Assembly (NCBI GenBank): GCA_037974335.1
Contig: CM075732.1
Coordinates: forward strand, 100,089,789 to 100,153,788
Origin: Prionace glauca
Taxonomy: Eukaryota; Chordata; Chondrichthyes; Carcharhiniformes; Carcharhinidae
Reading direction: 5' to 3'
Length of the DNA: 64,000 nt
Position numbers and translations under genes: made by a program. Under the pieces are notes generated by a model that was not told where the DNA came from, did not search any database, and saw only the letters and a program-made list of their open reading frames with translations. This document shows, piece by piece, positions 55,550-64,000 of the stretch (position 1 is its first letter; the number at the start of each line of letters is the position of its first letter).

Positions 55550-57772
55550 TTGAATGTGTCAAATTTGAAAAAATGAGAAAGGATCTAAAAAGAGTGGATT
55601 GGGACAGGCTGTTCTCTGGCAAGGATATGATTGGTAAGTGGGAGGCGTTCAAAGGAGAAATTTTGAGAGTGCAGAGTTTGTATGTTTCTGTCAGGATTAA
55701 AGGCAAAGTAAATAAGAATAAGGAACCTTGGTTCTCGAGGGATATTGGAACTCTGATAAAGAAGAAGAGAGAGATGTATGACATGAATCGGCAACAGGGA
55801 ATAAATAAGACACTCGAGGAGTTTAAAAAATACAAGAAACTATTTAAGAAGGAATGAGGAGGGCTAAAAGAAAACAAAAGATTGCTTTGGCAGTCAAGGT
55901 GAAGGGTAATCCTAAGAGCTTCTACAGGTATATTAACAGCAAAAGGATAGTAAGGGATAAAATTGGTCCTCTTGAAGATCAGAGTGTTCAGCATTGTCTG
56001 GAACCAAAAGAAATGGGGGAGATATTAAATGGGTTTTTTGTATCCGTATTTACTAAGGAAACTGGCATGGAGTCTACGGAAATAAGGCAAACAAGTAGGG
56101 AGGTCATGAAACCTACAGAGATGAAAGGGGAGGAGGTGCTTACTGTCTTGAGGCAAATCAGAGTAGATAAATCCCCAGGATCGGACAGGGTACTCCCTCA
56201 GACCTTGAAGGAGACTAGTGTTGAAATTGCAGGGATCTGGCAGATATATTTAAAATGTTGGTATCCACGGGTGAGGTGCCGGATGATTGGAGGATAGCTC
56301 ATGTTGTTCCATTGTTTAAAAAAGGCTCAAAAAGTAATCCGAGAAATTATAGGCTGGTAAGTTTGACGTCAGTAGCAGGAAAATTATTGGAAGCAGTACT
56401 AAGAAATAGGATCTACAAATATGGGATATGCACGGCGTAACTTGTGGGCCAAATGGCCTGTTTGTGCTGTAGTTTTTCTATGCTCTATGTTCTATGTTCC
56501 AATACTTGGATGGACAGGGACTTATTAGGGAGAGTCAACATGATTTTGTGTGTGGTAGGTCATGTTTAATCAATATATTAGAGTTTTTCAAGGAGGTTAC
56601 CAGGAAAGTGGATGAAGGGAAGGCGGTGGATGTTGTTTACATGGACTTCAGTAAGGCCTTTGACAAGGTCCCGCATGGGAGGTTAGTTAGGAAGGTTCAG
56701 TCACTAGGTATACATGGAGAGGTAGTAAATTAGATTAGATATTGGCTTATTGGAAGAAGCCAGCGAGTGGTAGTGGAGGATTGCTTCTCTGAGTGGAGAC
56801 CTGTGACTAGTGGTGTGCACAGGGATCAGTGCTGGGTACATTGCTGTTTGTCTTCTATACCGATGATCTGGATGATAATGTGGTAAATTGGATCAGGAAA
56901 TTTGCTGATGATACAACGATTGGAGGTGTAGTGGACAGTGAGGAAGATTTTCAAAGCTTACAGAGGGATTTAGACCAGCTAGAAAAATGGGATAAAAATG
57001 GTTGAGGGATTTAACACAGACAAGTGTGAGGTATTACACTTTGGAAGAAGAAATCAAGGTAGAACATACAAGGTAAATGGTAGGACACTGAAGAGTGCAG
57101 TAGAACAGAGGGATCTGGGAATACAGGTACACGATTCCCGAAAAGTGATGTCACAGGTCGATAGAGGTCGTAAAGAGTGCATTTGGAACATTGGCCTTTA
57201 TAAATCAAAGTATTGAGTATAAGAGTTGAAATGTTATGGTGAGGTTGTATCAGACATTGGTGAGGCTGAATTTAGAGTATTGTGTGCAGTCTTCGTCACC
57301 TAATTACAGGAAGGATAGTAATCAGTTTGAAAGAGTGCAGAAAAGGTTTACAAAGGTGTTGCCGGGACTTGAGAAACTGAGTTACAGAGAAAGGTTGAAT
57401 AGGTTAGGACTTTATTCCCTGGAGCGTAGAAGAATGAGGGGAGATTTGATAGAGGTGTATAAAATTATGATGGGTATAGATAGAGTGAATGCAAGCAGGT
57501 TTTTTCCACTGAGGCTAGGGGAGAAAAAAACCAGAGGATATGGGTTAAGGAGGAAAGGTTTAAAGGGAATATTAGGATGTCGTCTTCACACAGAGAGTGG
57601 TGGGAGTGTGGAATCAGCTGCCGGATAAAGTGGTAACATTTAAGAAAAACTTGGACAGGTACATGGATGAGAGGGATGTGGAGGGATATGGTCCAGGTAC
57701 AGGTCAGTGGGACTAGGCAGAAAAATGATTTGGCACAGCCAAGAAGGGCTGTAGTGTTCTGTGGTTCGATGG
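55550..57772 (+). repeat. CR1 LINE, subfamily F, endonuclease end to 3' end
   Basis: Linker (KEPWFSRDIGTLIKKKREMY, NPKSFYRYINSKRIVRDKIGPLED), RT ([58 protein letters not shown]-like near 56900) and C-terminus (57236-57628), in several frames. Interrupted by a short CR1 tail at 56418-56503. The tail lacks clear TTCTATG repeats. Confidence 0.88.
56418..56503 (+). repeat. Very short CR1 3' tip nested in a CR1
   Basis: About 85 bases: gtgggccaaatggcctgtttgtgctgtag and a TTCTATGTTC-type tail. The RT frame of the host LINE resumes at 56504. A severely 5'-truncated insertion. Confidence 0.8.
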
Positions 57773-57774
57773 TT

Positions 57775-58625
57775 CAAATCTCCTCTCCACCTTCTCTGCC
57801 CCATGGAAATCAGTCCTAATTTCTACAATCCTTCTCCAAAGCCCAGGAGACTGTGTGCTTTATTCACTGCTCTCTCCACCTGTCCTGTTAGCTTCAATGA
57901 ATTATACATTCACACACTCAGCTGCCTCTGTTTCTGCGTCCCCTTTAGATTTGTAACCCTTATTTACATTGTCTCTTTATGTTCTTCCCACCGACATGTA
58001 TCTCCTCACATTTCTCCATGTTGAACTTTATCTGCTCTCTGTCTGCCCACTCTAAAATTTTGTCTCTGTCCTGTTGAATTTCAAAATGATATTCCTCACA
58101 GTTTCCAAAATTCTCAAGTTTCAGATCACCCATAAATGTTGAAATTGTGCTCTGTACGCTAAGGTCTCGGTTATTCATGTATCTGAGGAAAAGCAAGATC
58201 CCAGCACTCAGCCCTGGGGAACTCCACTGCAAATGATGGCTGATCTTGGGCTGCAACTCCATTCGCTGCCTGCTCACCGTACGGCCATAAGACCATCAGA
58301 TATAGGAGCAGAATTAGGCCACTCGGCCTATTGAGTCTGCTTTCCCATTTAATCATGGCTGATGGGATATTATCCCCATTCTCCGGCCTTCTCCTCATAT
58401 CCCCTGATCCCCTTATTGATCAATAACCTGTCTATTTCTGTGTTAAAGACACTCAATGACCTGGCCTCCACAACCCTGTGTGGCAATGAGTTCCACAGAT
58501 TCCCCACTCTCTGGCTGAAGAAATTCCTTCTCATCTCAGTTTTAAAGGAGTGTTCCTTCACTCTGAGGTTGTGCCCTTGAGTTCCAGTCTCTCCCACCAG
58601 TAGAAACATCCTCTCCATGTCCTCT
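57775..58625 (-). repeat. Two CR1-like LINE 3' pieces
   Basis: 57775-58275 is an RT-to-thumb piece (AGILLFLRYMNNRDLS..., DKILEWADREQIKFNMEKCEEI). 58285-58625 is a 3' end (RRNFFSQRVGNLWNSLPHRVVEARSLSVF) with its own tail. Confidence 0.75.
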
Positions 58626-59282
58626 CGATCTGGGCCTTTTTTTCATGACACCGACCTTTAGATATCATCAGCATCCTTTTGTTATATTTTAGACAGACAA
58701 TGTCGGTTCCAAATCAATACTAACTTCAGCACATTGTCGATGGAAGAAATGTGCCCAACTTCAAGTTTAATTCCTGGGGTTGAAATTGCAGAGGTGCGTC
58801 TGCCAACTCCAGTTAAACCCTATCTCTCTGTCACCGTATCTCTGAATTCCCCGACAGAGCAAAATCTCTCTATTCCAGCCTTAAATGTATTTAACAATGG
58901 AGCATCCACATCCCTCTGGGTGCAGCACTGGAGAGATGGTTGCTGAGTGAGTGAGGTTTGGTGAGTGTGGACAGGCAGGGGATCATTCCTCATCCTCCCA
59001 ACTTCACACAAACAAGAGTTTGGAAGTTCTGGGATTTTTTTGAATGTTCCCCTGCGATTCTTTGGTATTGGTGCAAACTGCCATTGGATCAGGGGTCTCT
59101 GCCCTGCTGTACGACTGATCTTTGGACTTGTTTCAGATCCATAAAAAAAGGCAACAATGTTAGAGGAAGAAGCCATTCTGTGGCACTGGCCTTTCATTCC
59201 AGGCTGTTAACTTGCCCCGTTTGAAAGGGACAATTTTACCCGAATGTGTTCAGCAGAAACTGACGGAAACAGGTTCTGTCTG
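58626..59282. other. No recognisable feature
   Basis: Intron sequence between LINEs. No Ig or membrane exon seen; contains a short CR1-like phrase near 58850-58930 only. Confidence 0.35.
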
Positions 59283-60367
59283 ATAATAGGAGGCAGAGAG
59301 TGGGGGTCAATGGATGCTATTCGGATTGGCGGTTGGTGACTAGTGGGGTGCCCCAGGGGTCGGTGCTGGGGCCTCAGCTATTTACCATTTATATAGATGA
59401 TCTGGAGGAGGGAACCGAGTGCAGGGTGTCGAAATTTGCTGATGACACCAAGATTGGGGGAAAGGCAAATTGTGCGGAGGGTGTGGAGAGTCTGCAGAAG
59501 GATCTAGATAGGCTGGGCGAATGGGCCAGGAAATGGCAAATGGAATTTAATGTTGGCAAGTGTGAGGTGGTCCACTTTGGTAGGAGGAATGGTAGGAAGG
59601 ACTATTACTTACGGGGCGAAAAACTGCAGCAGGCGACGGTGCAGAGGGACCTCGGGGTCCTTGTGCATGAGTCGCAAAAACCCAGCTTGCAGGTGCAGCA
59701 GGTGGTCAGGAAGGCGAATGGGATGCTGGCCTTCATAGCGAAGGGGATTGAATATAAAAGTAGGGAGGTCTTACTGCAGCTGTATAGGGCATTGGTGAGG
59801 CCGCAGCTGGAGTACTGTGTGCAGTTTTGGGCACCGCACCTGCGCAAGGATGTTTTGGCCCTGGAGGGAGTGCAGAGGAGGTTTACTCGGCTGATACCGG
59901 AGTTGAGGGGATTGAGCTATGAGGAGAGGCTGAATAAACTAGGCTTGTACTCGTTAGAGTTTAGAAGAATGAGGGGAGATCTCATTGAGACGTATAAGAT
60001 GATGAATGGGATGGATAGGATAGAGGTGGAGAGACTGTTCCCGCTCAAAAAAGACAGTAGGACTCGGGGGCACAGCCTCAAGATAAAGGGGGGGCGGTTT
60101 AGAACAGAGTTGAGGAGGAACTTCTTCACTCAAAGGGTGGTGAATCTCTGGAATTCTCTGCCCGTTGAAGTGGTGGAGGCTGCCTCGCTAAATATTTTTA
60201 AGAAACGGGTTGATGGGTTTTTGATAAGAGAAGGGATTAAGGGTTATGGGGAGAGGGCGGGAAGGTGGAGCTGAGTCACGACAGATCAGCCATGATCTTA
60301 TTGAATGGCGGGGCAGGCTCGAAGGGCCAGATGGCCTACTCCTGCTCCTATTTCTTATGTTCTTATT
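59283..60367 (+). repeat. 5'-truncated CR1 LINE, subfamily A, open frame
   Basis: A 324-codon frame (59300-60274) from the GVPQGSVLGPQLF RT block through KFADDTKIGGKANCAEG to the C-terminus. TTCTTATG tail ends 70 bases before the transmembrane exon. Confidence 0.93.
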
Positions 60368-60435
60368 TCCATTCCGGTCGATGTACATTACTCAAACTGA
60401 AGCTGTAGTGTGTGTAACATTCTGATATTTTACAG

Positions 60436-60586
60436 AAGAGTCATCCTACAATAATCCCTGGATCTCAGATCGCGTTGTGTTAATCCTGGCTATCATTCTG
60501 TCCTTGGTTGTCTTGTTCTGCGTTGCTCTGCTCACGGGTTATCTTGTGAAAAAGAGGTTCTGTTCAGCAAGGAACTCCACACCAAG
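60436..60586 (+). CDS. Transmembrane exon of the NITR-like receptor
   Basis: Acceptor ATATTTTACAG, 151 nt, donor CCAAG/GTAAAT. After a short stalk (E-S-S-Y-N-N-P-W-I-S-D-R) comes an uncharged helix of about 24 residues (VVLILAIILSLVV, then LFCVALLTGYLV) and a basic stop-transfer stretch (K-K-R-F-C). Phase 1 entry fits all three V exons; phase 2 exit fits the exon at 62335. The helix has no Arg or Lys, so pairing with an acidic adaptor such as DAP12 or FcR-gamma is not expected, which fits an inhibitory receptor. The membrane-side Cys could be palmitoylated (inference). Confidence 0.85.
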
Positions 60587-60950
60587 GTAAATATGATTCA
60601 TCTTGTGTCTGTTGCTGTAACTGGTCAGGGGCACTATTTTATAACTTGCTGCTTTTAGTGAGCAGTAACTTTTCCCTTGTAGTGTACAGTTCACGGGGAG
60701 TGACCTGCTACTGATGAGAGCCACACATGTCCAGATACTCAACTGGTGCCAGTCATGTCCAACTGTCACAGCATCACACTGACCCCAGCACTGACCAACA
60801 GGCACCTTACTGCTGCTGAGAGTCAGGAAGGTTTGAACAGTTAAAGTACGAAACATCACCCTCAGGATATAAGTGCTGGATAATTCCCCACCGAGCCCAC
60901 CTAATGAACTCGATCAGAGCGCTGGTTTCATGCCTGTGTCTCACTAGCTG

Positions 60951-61960
60951 TAAAAAGTCTGACAACACCAGGTTTTAGTCCAACCGATTTATTTGATAAT
61001 ATTCTCACAAGCTTTCGAGGTTACCCTCTTCGTCAGGTGAATGGAGAGTTCTGGCCTCAGACAGACAGAGCAAACAAAGCACAGACAGTTGCTGATTAGA
61101 ATGCGAATCCTTACACCTAACCTGCTGTTCAATTCTTAAAGTGGCTGATAATGTGAGTGGAAGGAGCACTGATCACAGTTTAAAGAGATGTGTATTGTCT
61201 CCAGACAGTACAGTAAGTGAGGTTTTGCAAACCCAGGCAAGTCACGGGGGTTACAGATAGTGCGACATGAACCCAAGATCCCTGTTGAGACCGTCCTCAT
61301 GTGTGCGGAACTTGGCTATCAGTCTCTGTTCAGCGACTCTGCGCTGTCGTGTGTCATGAAGGCCGCCTTGGAGAATGCTTACCCGAAGGTCAGAGGCTGA
61401 ATGCCCGTGACCGCTGAAGTGTTCGCCAACAGGAAGGGAACAGTCTTGCCTGGTGACTGTCGAGCGATGTTCATTCATCCGTTGTCCTTCGGGTAAGCAT
61501 TCTCCAAGGCGGCCTTCATGACACACGACAGCGCAGAGTCGCTGAACAGAGACTGATAGCCAAGTTCCGCACACATGAGGACGGTCTCAACAGGGATCTT
61601 GGGTTCATGTCGCACTATCTGTAACCCCCGTGACTTGCCTGGGTTTGCAAAACCTCACTTACTGTACTGTCTGGAGACAATACACATCTCTTTAAACTGT
61701 GATCAGTGCTCCTTCCACTCACATTATCAGCCACTTTAAGAATTGAACAGCAGGTTAGGTGTAAGGATTCGCATTCTAATCAGCAACTGTCTGTGCTTTA
61801 TATGCTCTGTCTGTCTGAGGCCAGAACTCTCCATTCACTTGACAAAGAGGGTAACCTCGAAAGCTTGTGAGAATATTATCAAATAAATCGGTTGGACTAA
61901 AACCTGGTGTTGTCAGACTTTTTACTGTGTTTACGCCAGTCCAACGCCGGCATACCCACA
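60951..61960. repeat. Penelope-like palindrome with 439-bp arms
   Basis: Arms 60951-61389 and 61486-61924 are reverse complements with only a few mismatches and no length difference; the spacer is 96 bases. A 36-base tail (ccagtccaacgccggcat) follows. Flanked by a 12-bp direct repeat tctcactagctg (60939-60950 and 61961-61972). Each arm holds part of a GIY-YIG region (GHSASDLRV, AEQRLIAKFRTHEDGLNRDLGF) and the terminal motif acaacaccaggttttagtcc. Confidence 0.92.
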
Positions 61961-61972
61961 TCTCACTAGCTG

Positions 61973-62334
61973 CACAGTCCCTCATGATGCTCAGACCAAG
62001 GGAGAACAGTTCGAATGGACACTCTGTGTAAGCAGCCTACTTCACCCTTTACCCTCCCCACAAGGAAACAATCCAATCATATTTACCCATCCTGATCAAG
62101 CTTCCCAGCATGCCTTCTGATTTTGGTCAAATTCTTTGTGTTATTGCCAGAGCAAGTTCTGTTTATTTAGGGAATGAATCGATCGATCTTGTTCATCCGT
62201 GAAATCTTCCATAAAAAACTCAGATGGGAAATCCATGTTGAAAAATCTAAACAGTATCTCCACCCAGAGTGTGAATATTACAGCGCTGTTCTGTGGTAAA
62301 GCCTCAATGAAGCTAATGTGTGGCATTTCTTTAG
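61973..62334. other. Intron, no further feature
   Basis: Single-copy-looking sequence ahead of the ITSM exon. No repeat recognised. Confidence 0.4.
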
Positions 62335-62378
62335 GGTTCCTGATGGAGACCAGAACACTGTGTATGCAACTGTGATTA
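62335..62378 (+). CDS. Cytoplasmic exon with ITSM/ITIM-like motif
   Basis: Acceptor TTTCTTTAG, 44 nt, donor TTA/GTAAGT. It reads R-V-P-D-G-D-Q-N-T-V-Y-A-T-V-I. T-V-Y-A-T-V fits the ITSM pattern T-x-Y-x-x-V/I and the looser ITIM pattern; such tyrosines, once phosphorylated, recruit SH2 phosphatases or SAP-type adaptors. Phase 2 entry matches the transmembrane exon; phase 1 exit matches the exon at 63308. Retention of the next intron gives a stop within three codons (I-S-K-stop), so a short-tail isoform would still carry the motif. The exon is short but both splice sites are strong. Confidence 0.8.
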
Positions 62379-62789
62379 GTAAGTAAACTAATTCAATCAT
62401 TATTGCAAAGTTTGGCAGGAATTACCCTCAATCCCAGATGTCCCTTTGATGCTGATAGTTTTGTGATGTAATTAACTTGCTAATAATTTGACCAATTCAT
62501 TGTCTGACTGACAGAATTTCCTGTTAAAGGTTGTAAATCTACATCCTACAGAATGAAGATGGCAGGAGACTGCCCCCAGCCTTGTCGCTGCACTGTGAAA
62601 CATCCCCTCAGTCTGGCAATGCTGCAGCCAGTGGCTCCAAAGAGATAGAAACTTCCAGAAAGGAACAGCCTCCTCTGTGTCACCAGCATGTAGTGATCAT
62701 GCCTTTGTAGATGGAGCACTTTGTCCGTTCACAGAGGGATTGCTCGGGATAGAGAAGGTTCAGATCTGACCCAGTAAAGAGTTTAAAGA
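62379..62789. other. Intron, no recognisable feature
   Basis: Nothing I can name; no extra in-phase tail exon found with convincing sites. Confidence 0.35.
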
Positions 62790-63115
62790 TGGTGAGGTTT
62801 TGATAGAGAGAAAATCTATTCCCTCTGGTGAACGGATCAGTAACCAGCGATCATCGATTTCAAATCACTAGGTAAAGATCTAGAGGACGGATGGGGAGAA
62901 ATGAGAGTTGTCGGGATGTGGAATACTCGAGCTGGGAATGTGGTGGAAGCTGATTCCAGAAATAATGGGAAAAGAGAGATGGACAAGTGCTGGAGGATGA
63001 GGAATTTCCAGGATTGTGGATAAAAAAGCAGCAACGTGGGATGAAGCACAATGGCTCTATTAATGAGCTAGTACAGGCTGAATGGGGAGAATGGCCTCCT
63101 CCTGCTGTGTGAGAT
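62790..63115 (+). repeat. Degenerate CR1-like 3' end
   Basis: Phrases gtggaatactcgagctgggaatgtggtggaagc and gaatggcctcctcctgctgtg resemble a very old CR1 tail. Confidence 0.5.
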
Positions 63116-63307
63116 TCTGATTTGGATGATGAGTTTTTGAAGACAGTACAGCTGATGGAGAATAATCCCCATCTCCCCCATTAGCTTCACTCTGAGAAAA
63201 CTGCCCAAGGTGACACGGGCATTTTTCAATCGCTCTCATTCCAAGTTTAAAAAGCTCCATCTTTCCGTGGATCTATTTGGAAGTAACATCGTTGTGTTTC
63301 CTTTTAG

Positions 63308-63351
63308 ATAAAACCCAGCGCAGCAAACGAGGAGCAGCTTCTTCTGCCTTG
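63308..63351 (+). CDS. Second cytoplasmic exon
   Basis: Acceptor TTCCTTTTAG, 44 nt, donor CCTTG/GTAAGG. In phase it reads N-K-T-Q-R-S-K-R-G-A-A-S-S-A-L: a basic, Ser-rich tail segment without tyrosine. It leaves in phase 0. The short size and basic content resemble the small tail exons of fish Ig-type inhibitory receptors, but there is no motif of its own; support is from splice sites and phase. Confidence 0.6.
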
Positions 63352-63490
63352 GTAAGGAAATATCCTCCAGCTGTTGTGTTTTACTGTATTTTTCATACTT
63401 CAGCTTTGCAAACTGCTTCCAAAATAGGCAACACATTGTATTCCACAGGATCACCATCCATATTACTGTAAGAATGACAAATCATTGCAG

Positions 63491-63526
63491 TGTTCCAGAC
63501 AGGAGAGTGAGAACAACCTGCACTGA
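63491..63526 (+). CDS. Possible last coding exon (lost ITIM?)
   Basis: After an acceptor-like AAATCATTGCAG a phase-0 frame reads C-S-R-Q-E-S-E-N-N-L-H then TGA. In many fish inhibitory receptors a stretch of the form E-x-x-L-H/N is followed by Y-A-A-L, an ITIM; here the stop falls just where the Tyr would be. The polypyrimidine tract is weak and the next 480 bases show no clear polyadenylation signal, so this exon is a candidate only. Confidence 0.35.
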   Translation, partial: CSRQESENNLH

Positions 63527-63704
63527 GTTCCCCACACCACCTGTCTGTCAGCAGAAGCACTTTTCAATTCTTTTTGAAGAATGTGGCGGCACCTTTTCCA
63601 AATCCTTTGGTTTGTGTGAACCAATTTCCGAAGAAACTGCAGGAAACTCGAGTTATCATTAACTCCGAAAGTTAACTTCAACCTGGGGAGGAATGTTCAC
63701 AACT

Positions 63705-64000
63705 TCCCATTCCACCGCGCCCACCCTCACACCCGCCCTCACGCCCACCCTCACACACACCCACAACCCCCAGACACACGCCCTCACACACACCCTTGCA
63801 AGCGCCCTCACATTCACCCGCAGATATACCCTCACACACATCCTCACACACATTTACACACACTCACACACACCCTCACATATACCCACACATCTTCACA
63901 CACAAACCCTCACACACACTCATCCACACATACACACACCCTCATGCATAGACACTCATAAAGACATCCTTATACAGTCACACACACCCTCACACTCACC
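63705..64000 (+). repeat. CA-rich microsatellite
   Basis: Imperfect (CACACACCCT)-type repeats running to the window edge. The open frames on the minus strand (R-V-C-E rich) are artefacts of this. Confidence 0.92.

Larger units (their letters stand above)
31913..63526 (+). other. Candidate NITR-like inhibitory receptor gene (leader, V, V, V/I, TM, ITSM tail)
   Basis: Exon chain by splice sites and phase: leader 31913-31964 (ends phase 1); V exons 43943-44284, 48423-48767, 51530-51877 (each phase 1 to 1); transmembrane 60436-60586 (1 to 2); ITSM exon 62335-62378 (2 to 1); tail 63308-63351 (1 to 0); possible last exon 63491-63526 ending TGA. All are on the plus strand, in the right order, with GT-AG boundaries. 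The product would be a type I surface receptor with two or three V-type domains and an inhibitory motif. NITRs of bony fish share V-type domains with germline J-like ends, an often uncharged membrane helix and ITIM/ITSM tails; NKp30-type VJ receptors are the main alternative, but they use a charged membrane residue for activation, absent here. Whether all three V exons enter one mRNA is unknown. Introns are unusually full of retrotransposons. Confidence 0.65.

Noticed and set aside
63659-63863. Cys/Val/Arg-rich minus-strand frames
   Set aside because: Direct translation of the CA-rich microsatellite.

Overview
The window looks like genomic DNA of a cartilaginous fish (shark or ray). This is an inference: the sequence is packed with CR1-type LINEs, tRNA-derived SINEs with the usual elasmobranch-like tail, and Penelope-like debris. 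No bacterial operon, CRISPR array or rRNA is visible. The host coding content is a set of short, spliced exons of an immunoglobulin-superfamily receptor; almost every long open frame belongs to a retrotransposon.

Host gene content. On the plus strand I can trace a candidate receptor gene: a signal-peptide exon (31913-31964); three V-type Ig exons, each ending in a built-in J-like G-x-G-x-x-L-x-V strand followed directly by a splice donor (43943-44284, 48423-48767, 51530-51877); a transmembrane exon (60436-60586); a cytoplasmic exon with an ITSM/ITIM-like T-V-Y-A-T-V motif (62335-62378); a second cytoplasmic exon (63308-63351); and a possible last exon (63491-63526). All junction phases agree. 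The layout (leader, V-type domains with germline-joined J-like ends, uncharged membrane helix, inhibitory tail) is that of the novel immune-type receptors (NITRs) of bony fishes, or a relative such as the VJ-type NKp30 group. On the minus strand an identical leader exon (1589-1640) heads a second gene running off the left edge, and a frameshifted V exon (15055-15404) is a pseudogene relative of the third V exon.

Architecture. The two leader exons lie head to head in a large inverted duplication (left arm about 53-2995; right arm 30507-32435 plus 37206-39133 and 43524-43615). The right arm is split by an internal tandem duplication and by a full-length CR1 whose two ORFs are open (39134-43522); the left arm keeps the matching empty site near base 150. 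The first two V exons are tandem duplicates with identical framework 1 but divergent CDR1/CDR2/CDR3 regions.

Repeats. 5.2-13.7 kb is a three-level nest (CR1 containing a full-length CR1 containing a SINE). 13.7-30.5 kb is dense CR1/SINE/other-LINE debris around the V pseudogene. 33.7-37.2 kb holds LINE tails and a GC-rich inverted repeat. 44.3-60.4 kb, inside the receptor introns, has many CR1 copies, Penelope-like fragments and a 59-bp minisatellite. An intron between the transmembrane and ITSM exons contains a near-perfect palindrome with 439-bp arms and a 12-bp target duplication. The window ends in a CA-rich microsatellite.

CR1 subfamily letters (A-F) are my own labels, based on shared tails and protein variants seen within this window.
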